Assembly (NCBI GenBank): GCA_020861055.1
Contig: JAJBTD010000227.1
Span: 1 to 11,387, forward strand
Source: Clostridiales bacterium
Lineage (GTDB): Bacteria > Bacillota > Clostridia > Oscillospirales > Oscillospiraceae
Length of the DNA stretch: 11,387 bases
Reading direction: 5' to 3'
The notes beneath the pieces are model-generated. The model saw only the letters and a program-made list of their open reading frames with translations. It made no database searches and was not told the origin of the DNA. The translations under genes and the position numbers were made by a program. Below are positions 1-5,805 of the stretch, in pieces (position 1 is the first letter of the stretch; every line of letters starts with the position of its first letter).

Positions 1-7
1 AAAGTTG

Positions 8-13
8 TCCTTT
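8..13 (-). promoter_or_regulatory. Possible ribosome site of a leftward gene starting just outside the window
   Basis: Read on the minus strand, the left edge is AT-rich and purine-rich and carries AAAGGA followed by 7 nt up to the window edge. A start codon would therefore fall just outside. A weak promoter-like pair, TTGTAG and TACACT with a 17-nt spacer, lies upstream of it on the minus strand. This suggests a gene divergent from the rubrerythrin, but its coding region is not visible, so this is inference only. Confidence 0.25.
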
Positions 14-78
14 CTTCTTTCCCTAAGTGTAAAGTATGATTGACGAACCTACAAAGCCCCGTGAACATTCTGTAAAAG

Positions 79-96
79 CGGCGGAATCAGCCGCCG
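79..96. repeat. Short GC-rich hairpin in the rubrerythrin upstream region
   Basis: CGGCGG and CCGCCG are perfect 6-bp arms around a 6-nt loop. On the minus strand the hairpin is followed by CTTTT, on the plus strand by no T-run. It lies in the otherwise featureless 262-nt stretch before the rubrerythrin gene. It could be a weak leftward terminator or chance structure; no function can be assigned. Confidence 0.3.
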
Positions 97-172
97 ACAC
101 CCGGCAAGCCTGCCAGGAAAAGGGAACAGGCACAGGCAACGAAAAAATTTTTGCAGAATCACATAGTTGCGA

Positions 173-201
173 TTGACTAACCGACAGTGCATCAATATAA
201 T
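173..201 (+). promoter_or_regulatory. Sigma-A-type promoter of the rubrerythrin-rubredoxin operon
   Basis: TTGACT (173-178) and a perfect TATAAT (196-201) are separated by exactly 17 bp. This is a near-consensus housekeeping promoter. The predicted transcription start is near 208, giving a leader of about 55 nt before the rubrerythrin start at 263. Confidence 0.85.
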
Positions 202-207
202 ATAAAC

Positions 208-220
208 AGGAATCATTCCT
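208..220. promoter_or_regulatory. Perfect inverted repeat at the predicted transcription start (candidate operator)
   Basis: AGGAAT-C-ATTCCT is a perfect 6+6 bp palindrome with a single central base. It begins 6 nt after the -10 box and so sits on the predicted +1. That is a classical repressor position on a strong promoter that would need to be held down. PerR is known to repress rubrerythrin genes in clostridia, but this sequence does not match the usual PerR box, so the binding protein is unknown. Confidence 0.45.
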
Positions 221-262
221 AATAAAAATCTGCCGGGTCACCGGTGTTATGGAGGTACGACC

Positions 263-805
263 ATGAAAAAGTATGTATGCCCCATTTGCGGTTATGTTCA
301 CGAGGGCGAGATGCCGGAAGGGTTTGTCTGCCCGCTGTGCAAGTGCCCTGGTTCCAAGTTCATCGAGCAGTCCGAGGGCCAGAGCTGGGCCGCCGAGCAC
401 ATCGTCGGCGTGGCAAAGGATGCCCCGGAGGAGATCAAGCAGGGTCTGCGGGAGAACTTTACCGGCGAGTGCACCGAGGTCGGAATGTATCTGGCGATGG
501 CCCGCGTGGCCCATCGGGAGGGCTATCCTGAGATCGGCCTGTACTGGGAAAAGGCCGCCTATGAGGAGGCGGAGCACGCAGCCAAGTTTGCCGAGCTGCT
601 GGGTGAGGTGCTCTCCGACTCCACCAAGGAGAACCTGACCGTCCGAGTAGAGGCGGAGAACGGCGCCACCGCCGGCAAGTTTGAGCTGGCAAAGAAGGCC
701 AAGGAGCTGGGTCTGGACGCCATCCACGACACCGTCCACGAGATGGCCCGGGACGAGGCACGCCACGGCAAGGCGTTCCAGGGCCTGCTGAAGCGCTATT
801 TCTGA
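263..805 (+). CDS. rbr: Reverse-type rubrerythrin (N-terminal rubredoxin domain, C-terminal di-iron domain)
   Basis: A cytoplasmic, non-haem di-iron protein that reduces hydrogen peroxide, and in clostridial relatives O2, to water using electrons from NAD(P)H via rubredoxin-type iron. The 180-residue protein has the domain order of clostridial reverse rubrerythrins. A short rubredoxin knuckle comes first (C6-P-I-C9-G and C23-P-L-C26, X13 between pairs), then a four-helix ferritin-like domain from about residue 42. Candidate di-iron ligands are E69/E72, the EEAEH box (E101-H105), E132 in AENGATAGK, and E165/H168 in DEARH. GGAGG lies 7 nt before the ATG. It is the first gene of a two-gene unit, 30 nt ahead of the rubredoxin that may feed it electrons. 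No ligand appears lost. The family is clear; substrate preference (H2O2 or O2) is inferred. Confidence 0.95.
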   Translation: MKKYVCPICGYVHEGEMPEGFVCPLCKCPGSKFIEQSEGQSWAAEHIVGVAKDAPEEIKQGLRENFTGECTEVGMYLAMARVAHREGYPEIGLYWEKAAYEEAEHAAKFAELLGEVLSDSTKENLTVRVEAENGATAGKFELAKKAKELGLDAIHDTVHEMARDEARHGKAFQGLLKRYF

Positions 806-835
806 GCTGCATACCGATCAGAAGGAGAAAACAGA

Positions 836-991
836 ATGGAAAAATATGTCTGCCCCTGCGGCTACGTCTATGACCCCGCCGAAGGCGATCCGGAAAACGG
901 CGTCGCTCCCGGCACTCCCTGGGAGGACGTCCCTGAGGATTGGGTGTGCCCCGTGTGCGGCCTGAGCAAGGATGCCTTTGAGGCCGAATAA
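836..991 (+). CDS. Small rubredoxin with a C-X-C first knuckle
   Basis: This 51-residue reading frame starts at an ATG with AGGAG 8 nt upstream and ends in TAA. It is a rubredoxin, a one-electron carrier with a single iron bound by four cysteines. It shows the diagnostic GYVYDPAEGDPENG stretch (residues 9-22), APGTPWEDVPEDWVCPVCG (24-42), aromatic residues Y10, Y12, W29 and W36, and the second metal knuckle C38-P-V-C41-G. The first knuckle is C6-P-C8-G, with one residue between cysteines instead of the usual two; the frame is otherwise intact. It follows the rubrerythrin by 30 nt and is probably co-transcribed, supplying electrons to it. The fold assignment is very likely; whether iron is bound normally is open. 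Confidence 0.93.
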   Translation: MEKYVCPCGYVYDPAEGDPENGVAPGTPWEDVPEDWVCPVCGLSKDAFEAE

Positions 992-1008
992 GCAAATAAA
1001 AGGAAAAA

Positions 1009-1042
1009 CAGCCCGGAGCGCCGAGATTCGCGCTCCGGGCTG
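1009..1042. terminator. Long GC-rich hairpin downstream of the rubredoxin
   Basis: A perfect 13-bp stem (arms 1009-1021 and 1030-1042) encloses an 8-nt loop, 17 nt after the rubredoxin stop. It is preceded by an A-tract (1004-1008) and lacks a T-run on its right side. It therefore resembles an intrinsic terminator better on the minus strand (TTTTT after the stem) than on the plus strand. On the rightward transcript it would at least cap and protect the 3' end. Confidence 0.65.
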
Positions 1043-1052
1043 CTGACATTCT

Positions 1053-1072
1053 GCCAATTCGATTGGCTTTTT
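1053..1072 (+). terminator. Second small terminator-like hairpin with T5 tail
   Basis: GCCAAT and ATTGGC form a 6-bp stem with a 3-nt loop, immediately followed by TTTTT (1068-1072). It is 10 nt after the larger hairpin. The stem is short and not very GC-rich, but the T-run has the right orientation for the rubrerythrin-rubredoxin transcript. The two hairpins together probably end it. Confidence 0.5.
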
Positions 1073-1093
1073 GACGGGATATGCGCAGATGTC

Positions 1094-1122
1094 TTGACTT
1101 CACAGGCGTTTTGTACTAATCT
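1094..1122 (+). promoter_or_regulatory. Possible promoter of the beta-CASP nuclease gene
   Basis: TTGACT (1094-1099) is a good -35 element. The -10 is poor: TAATCT at 17-bp spacing (1117-1122), or ACTAAT at 15 bp (1115-1120). A promoter is expected here, since the preceding operon ends in hairpins and the next gene starts at 1183, but the exact -10 is uncertain. Confidence 0.35.
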
Positions 1123-1136
1123 ATCCTTAAATAACG

Positions 1137-1161
1137 CTTTCAATTTATGAAAATTGTAAAG
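1137..1161. promoter_or_regulatory. AT-rich imperfect palindrome before the beta-CASP gene
   Basis: CAATTT (1141-1146) and AAATTG (1151-1156) pair perfectly around ATGA. The outer CTTT (1137-1140) and AAAG (1158-1161) extend the symmetry past a single unpaired T. It ends 21 nt before the start codon, in the likely leader or promoter. It could be an operator or a weak RNA hairpin; no regulator can be named. Confidence 0.3.
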
Positions 1162-1182
1162 TGATGGAAAGAAGGCCGTCCT

Positions 1183-2781
1183 ATGAAGCTCAGTTTCTTT
1201 GGAGCCGCCCATGCGGTGACCGGCTCCTGCCACTGCGTCTCCGCCTGCGGAAAGCATCTGCTCATCGACTGCGGCCTCCAGCAGGGGCGGGATGAGGTGG
1301 ACAATCATGCGCTCCCCTTCGTTCCCCGTCTCATAGACGCCGTCATTGTCACCCATGCCCACATTGACCACTCCGGCCGACTCCCCCTGCTGGTTCGACA
1401 GGGCTATACCGGGCCAATCTATGCCAGCGCTATGACCTGCAAGCTGCTGGATATTATGCTCCGGGACTCTGCCCACATCCAGGAGAGCGACGCCGCCTGG
1501 GAGAATCAGAAGGGCCGTCGTGCCGGCAAGGAGCCGGTGGAGCCGCTGTATACCCTGGCTGACGCACAGGCGGCACTCTCCCTGCTGGTTCCGGTAGAGT
1601 ATGGACAGCAGGTGGAGCTGGCGGAGGGCATCTCCTTCCGTCTGACCGATGCAGGGCATCTGCTGGGCAGCGCCTATGTGGAGCTCTGGCTGCGAGAGGG
1701 AGCCACGGAGCGAAAGCTGGTGTTCTCCGGGGACATTGGCAACGTAGACCAGCCCATCATCCGGGACCCCCAGCCCATCCGGGAGGCGGACTACGTCATT
1801 ATGGAGTCCACCTACGGGGACCGGAACCACGACACACCGGGCGATTACACAGAGGCCCTGGCTGCGATTCTGGACGAGACGTTCCAGAAGGGAGGCACGG
1901 TGATCATCCCCGCCTTTGCAGTGGGCAGGACCCAGGAGCTGCTCTATTTTCTTCGGGAAATCAAGGAGCGGGGACTGGTGCAGTCCTTCCCCCGTTTCCC
2001 GGTCATTGTGGACAGCCCTCTGGCGGCTGAGGCCACACGCATCTTCTCTCAGGACCTGACAGGCTATCTGGATGAGGAGGCAATTGCCGTCCTCCAGCGG
2101 GGATCGGGCCTGTTCCATCTGGACGATCTGCGCCTGTCCCGGACCAGCGAGGAGTCCAAGGCGCTCAACGCCGACCGCTCCCCCAAGGTCATCATCTCCG
2201 CCTCCGGAATGTGCGATGCCGGACGGATACGGCACCACCTGAAGCATAATCTGTGGCGACCGGAATGTACGGTGGTCTTTGTAGGGTTTCAGTCTCCCGG
2301 CACCCTGGGCCGCAGTCTGGTGGAGGGGAAAAAGCACGTCCGGCTCTTCGGGGAGGATGTGGAGGTCAACGCCCGCATCGTCAATTTCCAGGGGCTCTCC
2401 TCCCACGCCGATCACGACCACCTGATTCGCTGGGCGGAGCAGTTCGACAATCCACGGCCACGGCAGATCTTTGTGGTTCACGGAGAGGGATATGTCTCCG
2501 AAGCCTTTGCCGCCGAGCTGTGCCGAAGGGGCTACTCTGCCCACGCACCCCTGTTCCAGGAGGTCTACGATCTGGATGCCGGGACAATGCTCTCTCCCGG
2601 CCTGGAGCTGCCCAGAAAGCAGGGCAGCCAGTGGCAGGCAGGCTCCCCCGCCTATCGCAAGCTGGAGGAGGCGGGCCGCCAGCTGGAGCTGGTGATTCAG
2701 CAGAACAAGGGCGGGGCAAACAAGGATCTGGCCAAATTTACAGATCAGGTCATGGCTCTGGTGAAGAAATGGAGCCGGTAG
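1183..2781 (+). CDS. MBL-fold beta-CASP ribonuclease (CPSF73/TTHA0252-like) with RMMBL domain
   Basis: A 532-residue zinc-dependent hydrolase of the beta-CASP branch of metallo-beta-lactamases, whose bacterial members are mostly RNA endo/exonucleases acting in the cytoplasm. Zinc ligands are visible: H58-A-H-I-D62-H63, H159 in DAGHLLGSA and D184 in FSGDIG. Beta-CASP motifs follow: E208 in MESTYG (A), H408 in GLSSHADHD (B) and H433 in VVHGE (C). The beta-CASP cap spans roughly 215-375 and includes SASGMCDAGR (339-348). The RMMBL segment is about 393-440, and a charged helical tail of about 80 residues follows. GAAGG lies 7 nt before the ATG. The gene stands alone and is convergent with the next gene, 15 nt away. 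The family is secure; the RNA substrate is unknown. It is not RNase J1/J2 proper, which has a different C-terminal domain. Confidence 0.9.
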   Translation: MKLSFFGAAHAVTGSCHCVSACGKHLLIDCGLQQGRDEVDNHALPFVPRLIDAVIVTHAHIDHSGRLPLLVRQGYTGPIYASAMTCKLLDIMLRDSAHIQESDAAWENQKGRRAGKEPVEPLYTLADAQAALSLLVPVEYGQQVELAEGISFRLTDAGHLLGSAYVELWLREGATERKLVFSGDIGNVDQPIIRDPQPIREADYVIMESTYGDRNHDTPGDYTEALAAILDETFQKGGTVIIPAFAVGRTQELLYFLREIKERGLVQSFPRFPVIVDSPLAAEATRIFSQDLTGYLDEEAIAVLQRGSGLFHLDDLRLSRTSEESKALNADRSPKVIISASGMCDAGRIRHHLKHNLWRPECTVVFVGFQSPGTLGRSLVEGKKHVRLFGEDVEVNARIVNFQGLSSHADHDHLIRWAEQFDNPRPRQIFVVHGEGYVSEAFAAELCRRGYSAHAPLFQEVYDLDAGTMLSPGLELPRKQGSQWQAGSPAYRKLEEAGRQLELVIQQNKGGANKDLAKFTDQVMALVKKWSR

Positions 2782-2796
2782 CCGGACGCAGCGCCC

Positions 2797-3297
2797 CTAA
2801 CCCCTTGCCCCCAGAATGTGGAGATATCGGGCCAGCCGGAAGTCATAGGTGGACAGAGGGCGGTAGTCCGCATCGTTGGTGTGGGCGGCGACCAGGGTGT
2901 TATCCAGAGTGGGCGGCGTGCCGATCTCCACAATGACGGGCGTATGGCCGAAAGCGACGCCGTCAAAGCTGAGCTGGACAAAGTCTCCGGGCAGACATTC
3001 CGAGAGCCCTGTCTCTATGGCAAATGGCCCGGTATTGTCCTCCGTTCTGACCAAAAAGTTGTAAAAGTAGATCACTCCGGTCCAGGATGGCGCCCTGTCA
3101 TTGACAGAGCGGTAGTACCATCCAAAGACCGGAGTGAAATTCATGATACCGGTTCCGGCGTAGAGGCACTGGGAGGCGAAGTTGGTGCAGTCTCCGCCCA
3201 GGTTCTGGAAGTCATAAAAGGCCGGATTGCGTCCATAGGCCCACCGATGCGCATAGGTCACCGCTGATTGACGGTCATAGGGCAGAATGTCCGCCAT
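2797..3297 (-). CDS. Putative cysteine amidohydrolase, Amidase_6 family
   Basis: A 166-residue protein of the Amidase_6 (NlpC/P60-like papain-fold) family seen in Firmicutes, thought to cleave peptide or amide bonds. The family start YDRQSAVTYAHRWAYGRN (7-24) is present. The nucleophile is C37 in GGDCTNFASQ. Candidate histidines are H118 in GHTPV and H139 in VAAHTNDA. Many relatives are longer, secreted proteins carrying this domain at the C-terminus; here the domain is almost the whole protein and no signal peptide is present. The start is fixed by an in-frame stop about 28 nt upstream (3325-3327) and by an AGGGGGA ribosome site. It is divergent from the marR operon and convergent with the nuclease gene. 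I found no convincing promoter for it. The substrate is unknown. Confidence 0.8.
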   Translation of the reverse strand: MADILPYDRQSAVTYAHRWAYGRNPAFYDFQNLGGDCTNFASQCLYAGTGIMNFTPVFGWYYRSVNDRAPSWTGVIYFYNFLVRTEDNTGPFAIETGLSECLPGDFVQLSFDGVAFGHTPVIVEIGTPPTLDNTLVAAHTNDADYRPLSTYDFRLARYLHILGARG

Positions 3298-3441
3298 GAG
3301 AAATCCCCCTTCGTTTTTCCCAGGCTATGCGCCAGGGGACGGGTAGGTGCGTCTGTCCCACGCAGCATTTCTCCACAACCACAGGGCCAACCGTTTCCCG
3401 GCTATTTTTGCACTGTGCCGAAAAGTGTGAACGGGCCGTTA

Positions 3442-3479
3442 AAATCAAACGTAAACGATTGACAGCATACGTTTGATTT
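3442..3479. promoter_or_regulatory. Perfect 12+12 bp inverted repeat, likely MarR operator
   Basis: AAATCAAACGTA (3442-3453) and TACGTTTGATTT (3468-3479) are exact reverse complements separated by 14 nt. The 14-nt centre holds most of the consensus -35 of the operon. The left half plus centre also forms an 18-bp near-palindrome, TCAAACGTAAACGATTGA (3445-3462), about the size a MarR dimer covers. The location 42 nt ahead of marR strongly suggests an autoregulatory operator. It may also affect the divergent amidase gene. Confidence 0.75.
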
Positions 3480-3487
3480 GGCATACT
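3459..3487 (+). promoter_or_regulatory. Promoter of the marR-ABC exporter operon
   Basis: A perfect TTGACA (3459-3464) is followed after 17 bp by CATACT (3482-3487), four of six matches to TATAAT. The -35 lies inside the inverted repeat, and the spacer overlaps its right arm. A bound repressor would block RNA polymerase directly. Confidence 0.75.
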
Positions 3488-3521
3488 CTGGCTCGAATAA
3501 CAGGAAAGGAGGCAGTGCCCT

Positions 3522-4028
3522 ATGGAACAGGGGCAGAAAAAAACAGACGAGTGCTGCTTTGGACCAGAGGGCCGGATCGACGTGGGTGGGCTCATCAAGC
3601 GCATCAACGACACCATGGAAAAACGGGCCAACAATGAGCTGCAAAGCCATGACGTCACCTTTTTTCAGTTCAAAATGCTGTTGACCCTGCATTGTTTGAA
3701 GGGCGGCACGGCAACGCTGAAGGAGCTGGAGCACTATTTCGGCGTGGCCCAGTCCACGGCGGCGGGGGTGGCCGTCCGTCTGGAGCGGAAGCAGCTCATC
3801 GAGAGCTTCCCGGACCCCAATGACCGGCGGGTGAAATGCGTCCGCATCACCGAGGCGGGCCGCGCCCTCTGCGAAAACCATCGGGCGGCCATGGACCAGG
3901 GAGAGAGGGATATGCTCCGCTCCCTCAGCCTGGAGGAGCGGGAGCAGCTGAAAAATCTGCTGCTCCGGGTCTATCGGTCGCTTTGCTGTCCGCCTGCTGC
4001 CGAGCAGCAAATCCATTTGAAAGGATGA
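3522..4028 (+). CDS. MarR-family transcriptional regulator
   Basis: A 168-residue winged-helix DNA-binding protein, presumably a dimeric repressor released by a ligand or by oxidation. The winged helix spans about 45-113: a TFFQFKMLLTL helix, LKELEHYFGVAQSTAAGVAVRLERK with the recognition helix around 75-90, and the wing with the family-typical D98-P-N-D-R102-R103 and RITEAGR (108-114). Helices at both ends would form the dimer interface. AAAGGAGG precedes the ATG by 9 nt. Seven cysteines (11, 12, 58, 106, 117, 155, 156) are many for the family, so redox sensing is possible but unproven. It is first in an operon with two ABC exporter genes and has a strong palindrome over its promoter, which fits autoregulated control of drug or toxin export. 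Confidence 0.92.
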   Translation: MEQGQKKTDECCFGPEGRIDVGGLIKRINDTMEKRANNELQSHDVTFFQFKMLLTLHCLKGGTATLKELEHYFGVAQSTAAGVAVRLERKQLIESFPDPNDRRVKCVRITEAGRALCENHRAAMDQGERDMLRSLSLEEREQLKNLLLRVYRSLCCPPAAEQQIHLKG

Positions 4029-4035
4029 AGAAAGC

Positions 4036-5781
4036 ATGCTGAAAACACTTATGGGACAGATTAAGCAGTATAAGCGTGACTCCATCATCTGCCCCATCTA
4101 CACAGCCCTGGAGGTGCTGCTGGAGATTTTGATCCCCTTCATCACCGCGGCCATCATCGACCAGGGCATCGAGGCCGGGGACCTGCAAAAGGTTATCCTC
4201 TACGGCGTCGTGATGCTGGTGATGGCCTTTTTGAGCCTGTTCTGCGGGATTCAGGCGGGCAAATACGCCGCTTCGGCGTCCACCGGCTTTGCCTGCAACC
4301 TGCGGGACGCAATGTTTGAGAACATCCAGACCTTCTCCTTCTCCAACATTGACAAATTCTCCACCGCCGGTCTGGTGACCCGGATGACCACCGACGTGAC
4401 CAACGTCCAGAACGCCTACCAGATGATCATCCGCATCGCCATCCGCTCCCCGCTGACGCTGATCTGCAGCATGTTCATGTGCTTCTATATCAGCCCCCGG
4501 CTCAGCACCGTGTTCCTGGTGGCCCTGATCTTCCTGGGCGTCGTGCTGTTCTATATCGCCGGGCACGCCATGCCCCTGTTCCAGCAGGTGTTTGACAAGT
4601 ACGACGGCGTGAACGCCAGCGTACAGGAGAACGTCTCCGGTATCCGGGTGGTCAAGGCCTTTGTCCGGGAGGACTATGAGGACGACAAGTTCACCAAAGC
4701 GGCGGAGAAGCTCTACCATATGTTCGTCAGGGCCGAGTCCATCCTGGCCTTCAACAACCCGGCCATGATGCTGGTCATCTACGGCTGCATCATCGCACTG
4801 TCCTGGTTCGGCGCCCAGTTTATCGTGGCGGGCACCATGACCACCGGCGAGCTGACCTCTCTGTTCAGCTACGTCATGAGCATGATGATGAGCCTGATGA
4901 TGCTCTCCATGATCTTCGTCATGCTCTCCATGTCCATGGCCAGCGGCAGACGAATCGCCGAGGTGCTCAACGAGAAGGCGGACATGACCAATCCCCAGGA
5001 GCCTGTGACCGAGATCCCCGACGGGCGCATCGACTTCGACCATGCCAGCTTCGCCTACCAGGCCAGCGGCTCCGGTGAGGACGTGCTCCACGACATCGAC
5101 CTGCACATCCAGTCGGGGGAGACCGTCGGCATCATCGGCGGCACCGGCTGCGGCAAGTCCAGTCTGGTGAACCTGATCTCCCGGCTGTACGACGTGACCG
5201 ATGGCTCCGTGAAGGTGGGCGGCCGGGACGTGCGGGAGTACGACATGGAGGCCCTGCGCAACCAGGTGGCCGTGGTGCTGCAAAACAACGTGCTGTTCTC
5301 CGGCACCATCCTGGACAATCTCCGCTGGGGCAAGGAGGACGCCACCGAGGAGGAGTGCCGGGAGGTCTGTGAGCAGGCCTGCGCCGACGAGTTCATCCAG
5401 CGGCTCCCCGATGGGTACAACACCTGGATCGAGCAGGGAGGCACCAACGTCTCCGGCGGCCAGAAGCAGCGGCTGTGCATCGCCCGGGCCATGCTGAAAA
5501 AGCCCAGGGTGCTCATCCTGGACGCCTCCACCTCCGCCGGGGACCCCGCCACCGCCGCCCAGATCCGCCCGGCCTTCGCGCGGCACATGCCCGGGACTGC
5601 CAAGCGGATCCTCTCCCCGCGCATCTCCAGCGTCCAGGACGCCGACCGTATCCTGGTGCTGGAGGAGGGAAGGGTGAACGGATTCGACACCCACGAGAAC
5701 CTGTTGAAGAACAACGCCATCTATCGGGAGATTTACGAGGCACAGATGGAGGGCGGCGGCGACTTCGACCAGCCCGCCTGA
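4036..5781 (+). CDS. ABC exporter half-transporter, degenerate-site subunit (LmrC/BmrC-like)
   Basis: A 581-residue fused membrane-ATPase subunit, with about six transmembrane helices in residues 17-300 and a nucleotide-binding domain from about 330. Visible motifs are Walker A G368-GTGCGKS375, Q-loop Q416, signature VSGGQ (472-476) and Walker B VLILD496. The catalytic-base position is A497, where active exporters have Glu and this branch usually Asp. The D-loop reads SAGD rather than SAVD, and the H-loop position is P528 rather than His or Gln. It should therefore form the non-hydrolysing site of a heterodimer with the next gene product, exporting drugs, lipids or peptides. The sixth membrane helix is very Met-rich (ten Met in 281-301). 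AAAGGA (4020-4025) lies inside the last codons of marR, so translation is probably coupled. The family is certain; the cargo is unknown. Confidence 0.93.
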   Translation: MLKTLMGQIKQYKRDSIICPIYTALEVLLEILIPFITAAIIDQGIEAGDLQKVILYGVVMLVMAFLSLFCGIQAGKYAASASTGFACNLRDAMFENIQTFSFSNIDKFSTAGLVTRMTTDVTNVQNAYQMIIRIAIRSPLTLICSMFMCFYISPRLSTVFLVALIFLGVVLFYIAGHAMPLFQQVFDKYDGVNASVQENVSGIRVVKAFVREDYEDDKFTKAAEKLYHMFVRAESILAFNNPAMMLVIYGCIIALSWFGAQFIVAGTMTTGELTSLFSYVMSMMMSLMMLSMIFVMLSMSMASGRRIAEVLNEKADMTNPQEPVTEIPDGRIDFDHASFAYQASGSGEDVLHDIDLHIQSGETVGIIGGTGCGKSSLVNLISRLYDVTDGSVKVGGRDVREYDMEALRNQVAVVLQNNVLFSGTILDNLRWGKEDATEEECREVCEQACADEFIQRLPDGYNTWIEQGGTNVSGGQKQRLCIARAMLKKPRVLILDASTSAGDPATAAQIRPAFARHMPGTAKRILSPRISSVQDADRILVLEEGRVNGFDTHENLLKNNAIYREIYEAQMEGGGDFDQPA

Positions 5782-5805
5782 TGGGGAAAGGAGAGTGATT
5801 TTTCT

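Noticed and set aside
23..766. A minus-strand frame covering the rubrerythrin and its promoter
   Set aside because: It overlaps the whole rubrerythrin in antisense and extends through the promoter and operator; its composition is low-information and it has no matching family.
868..2544. A minus-strand open frame of about 560 codons opposite the rubredoxin and beta-CASP genes
   Set aside because: It is antisense to genes with clear catalytic motifs, runs through a terminator-like hairpin and a promoter region, and has no recognisable domain.
2782..2796. A terminator between the convergent beta-CASP and amidase genes
   Set aside because: The gap is 15 nt with no stem and T-run on either strand. 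CCGG-tag-CCGG at the gene end is too short. Transcripts probably overlap here.
3298..3440. A promoter for the leftward amidase gene
   Set aside because: TTCACA on the minus strand could be a -35, but no acceptable -10 follows at 16-18 bp, so I do not call one.
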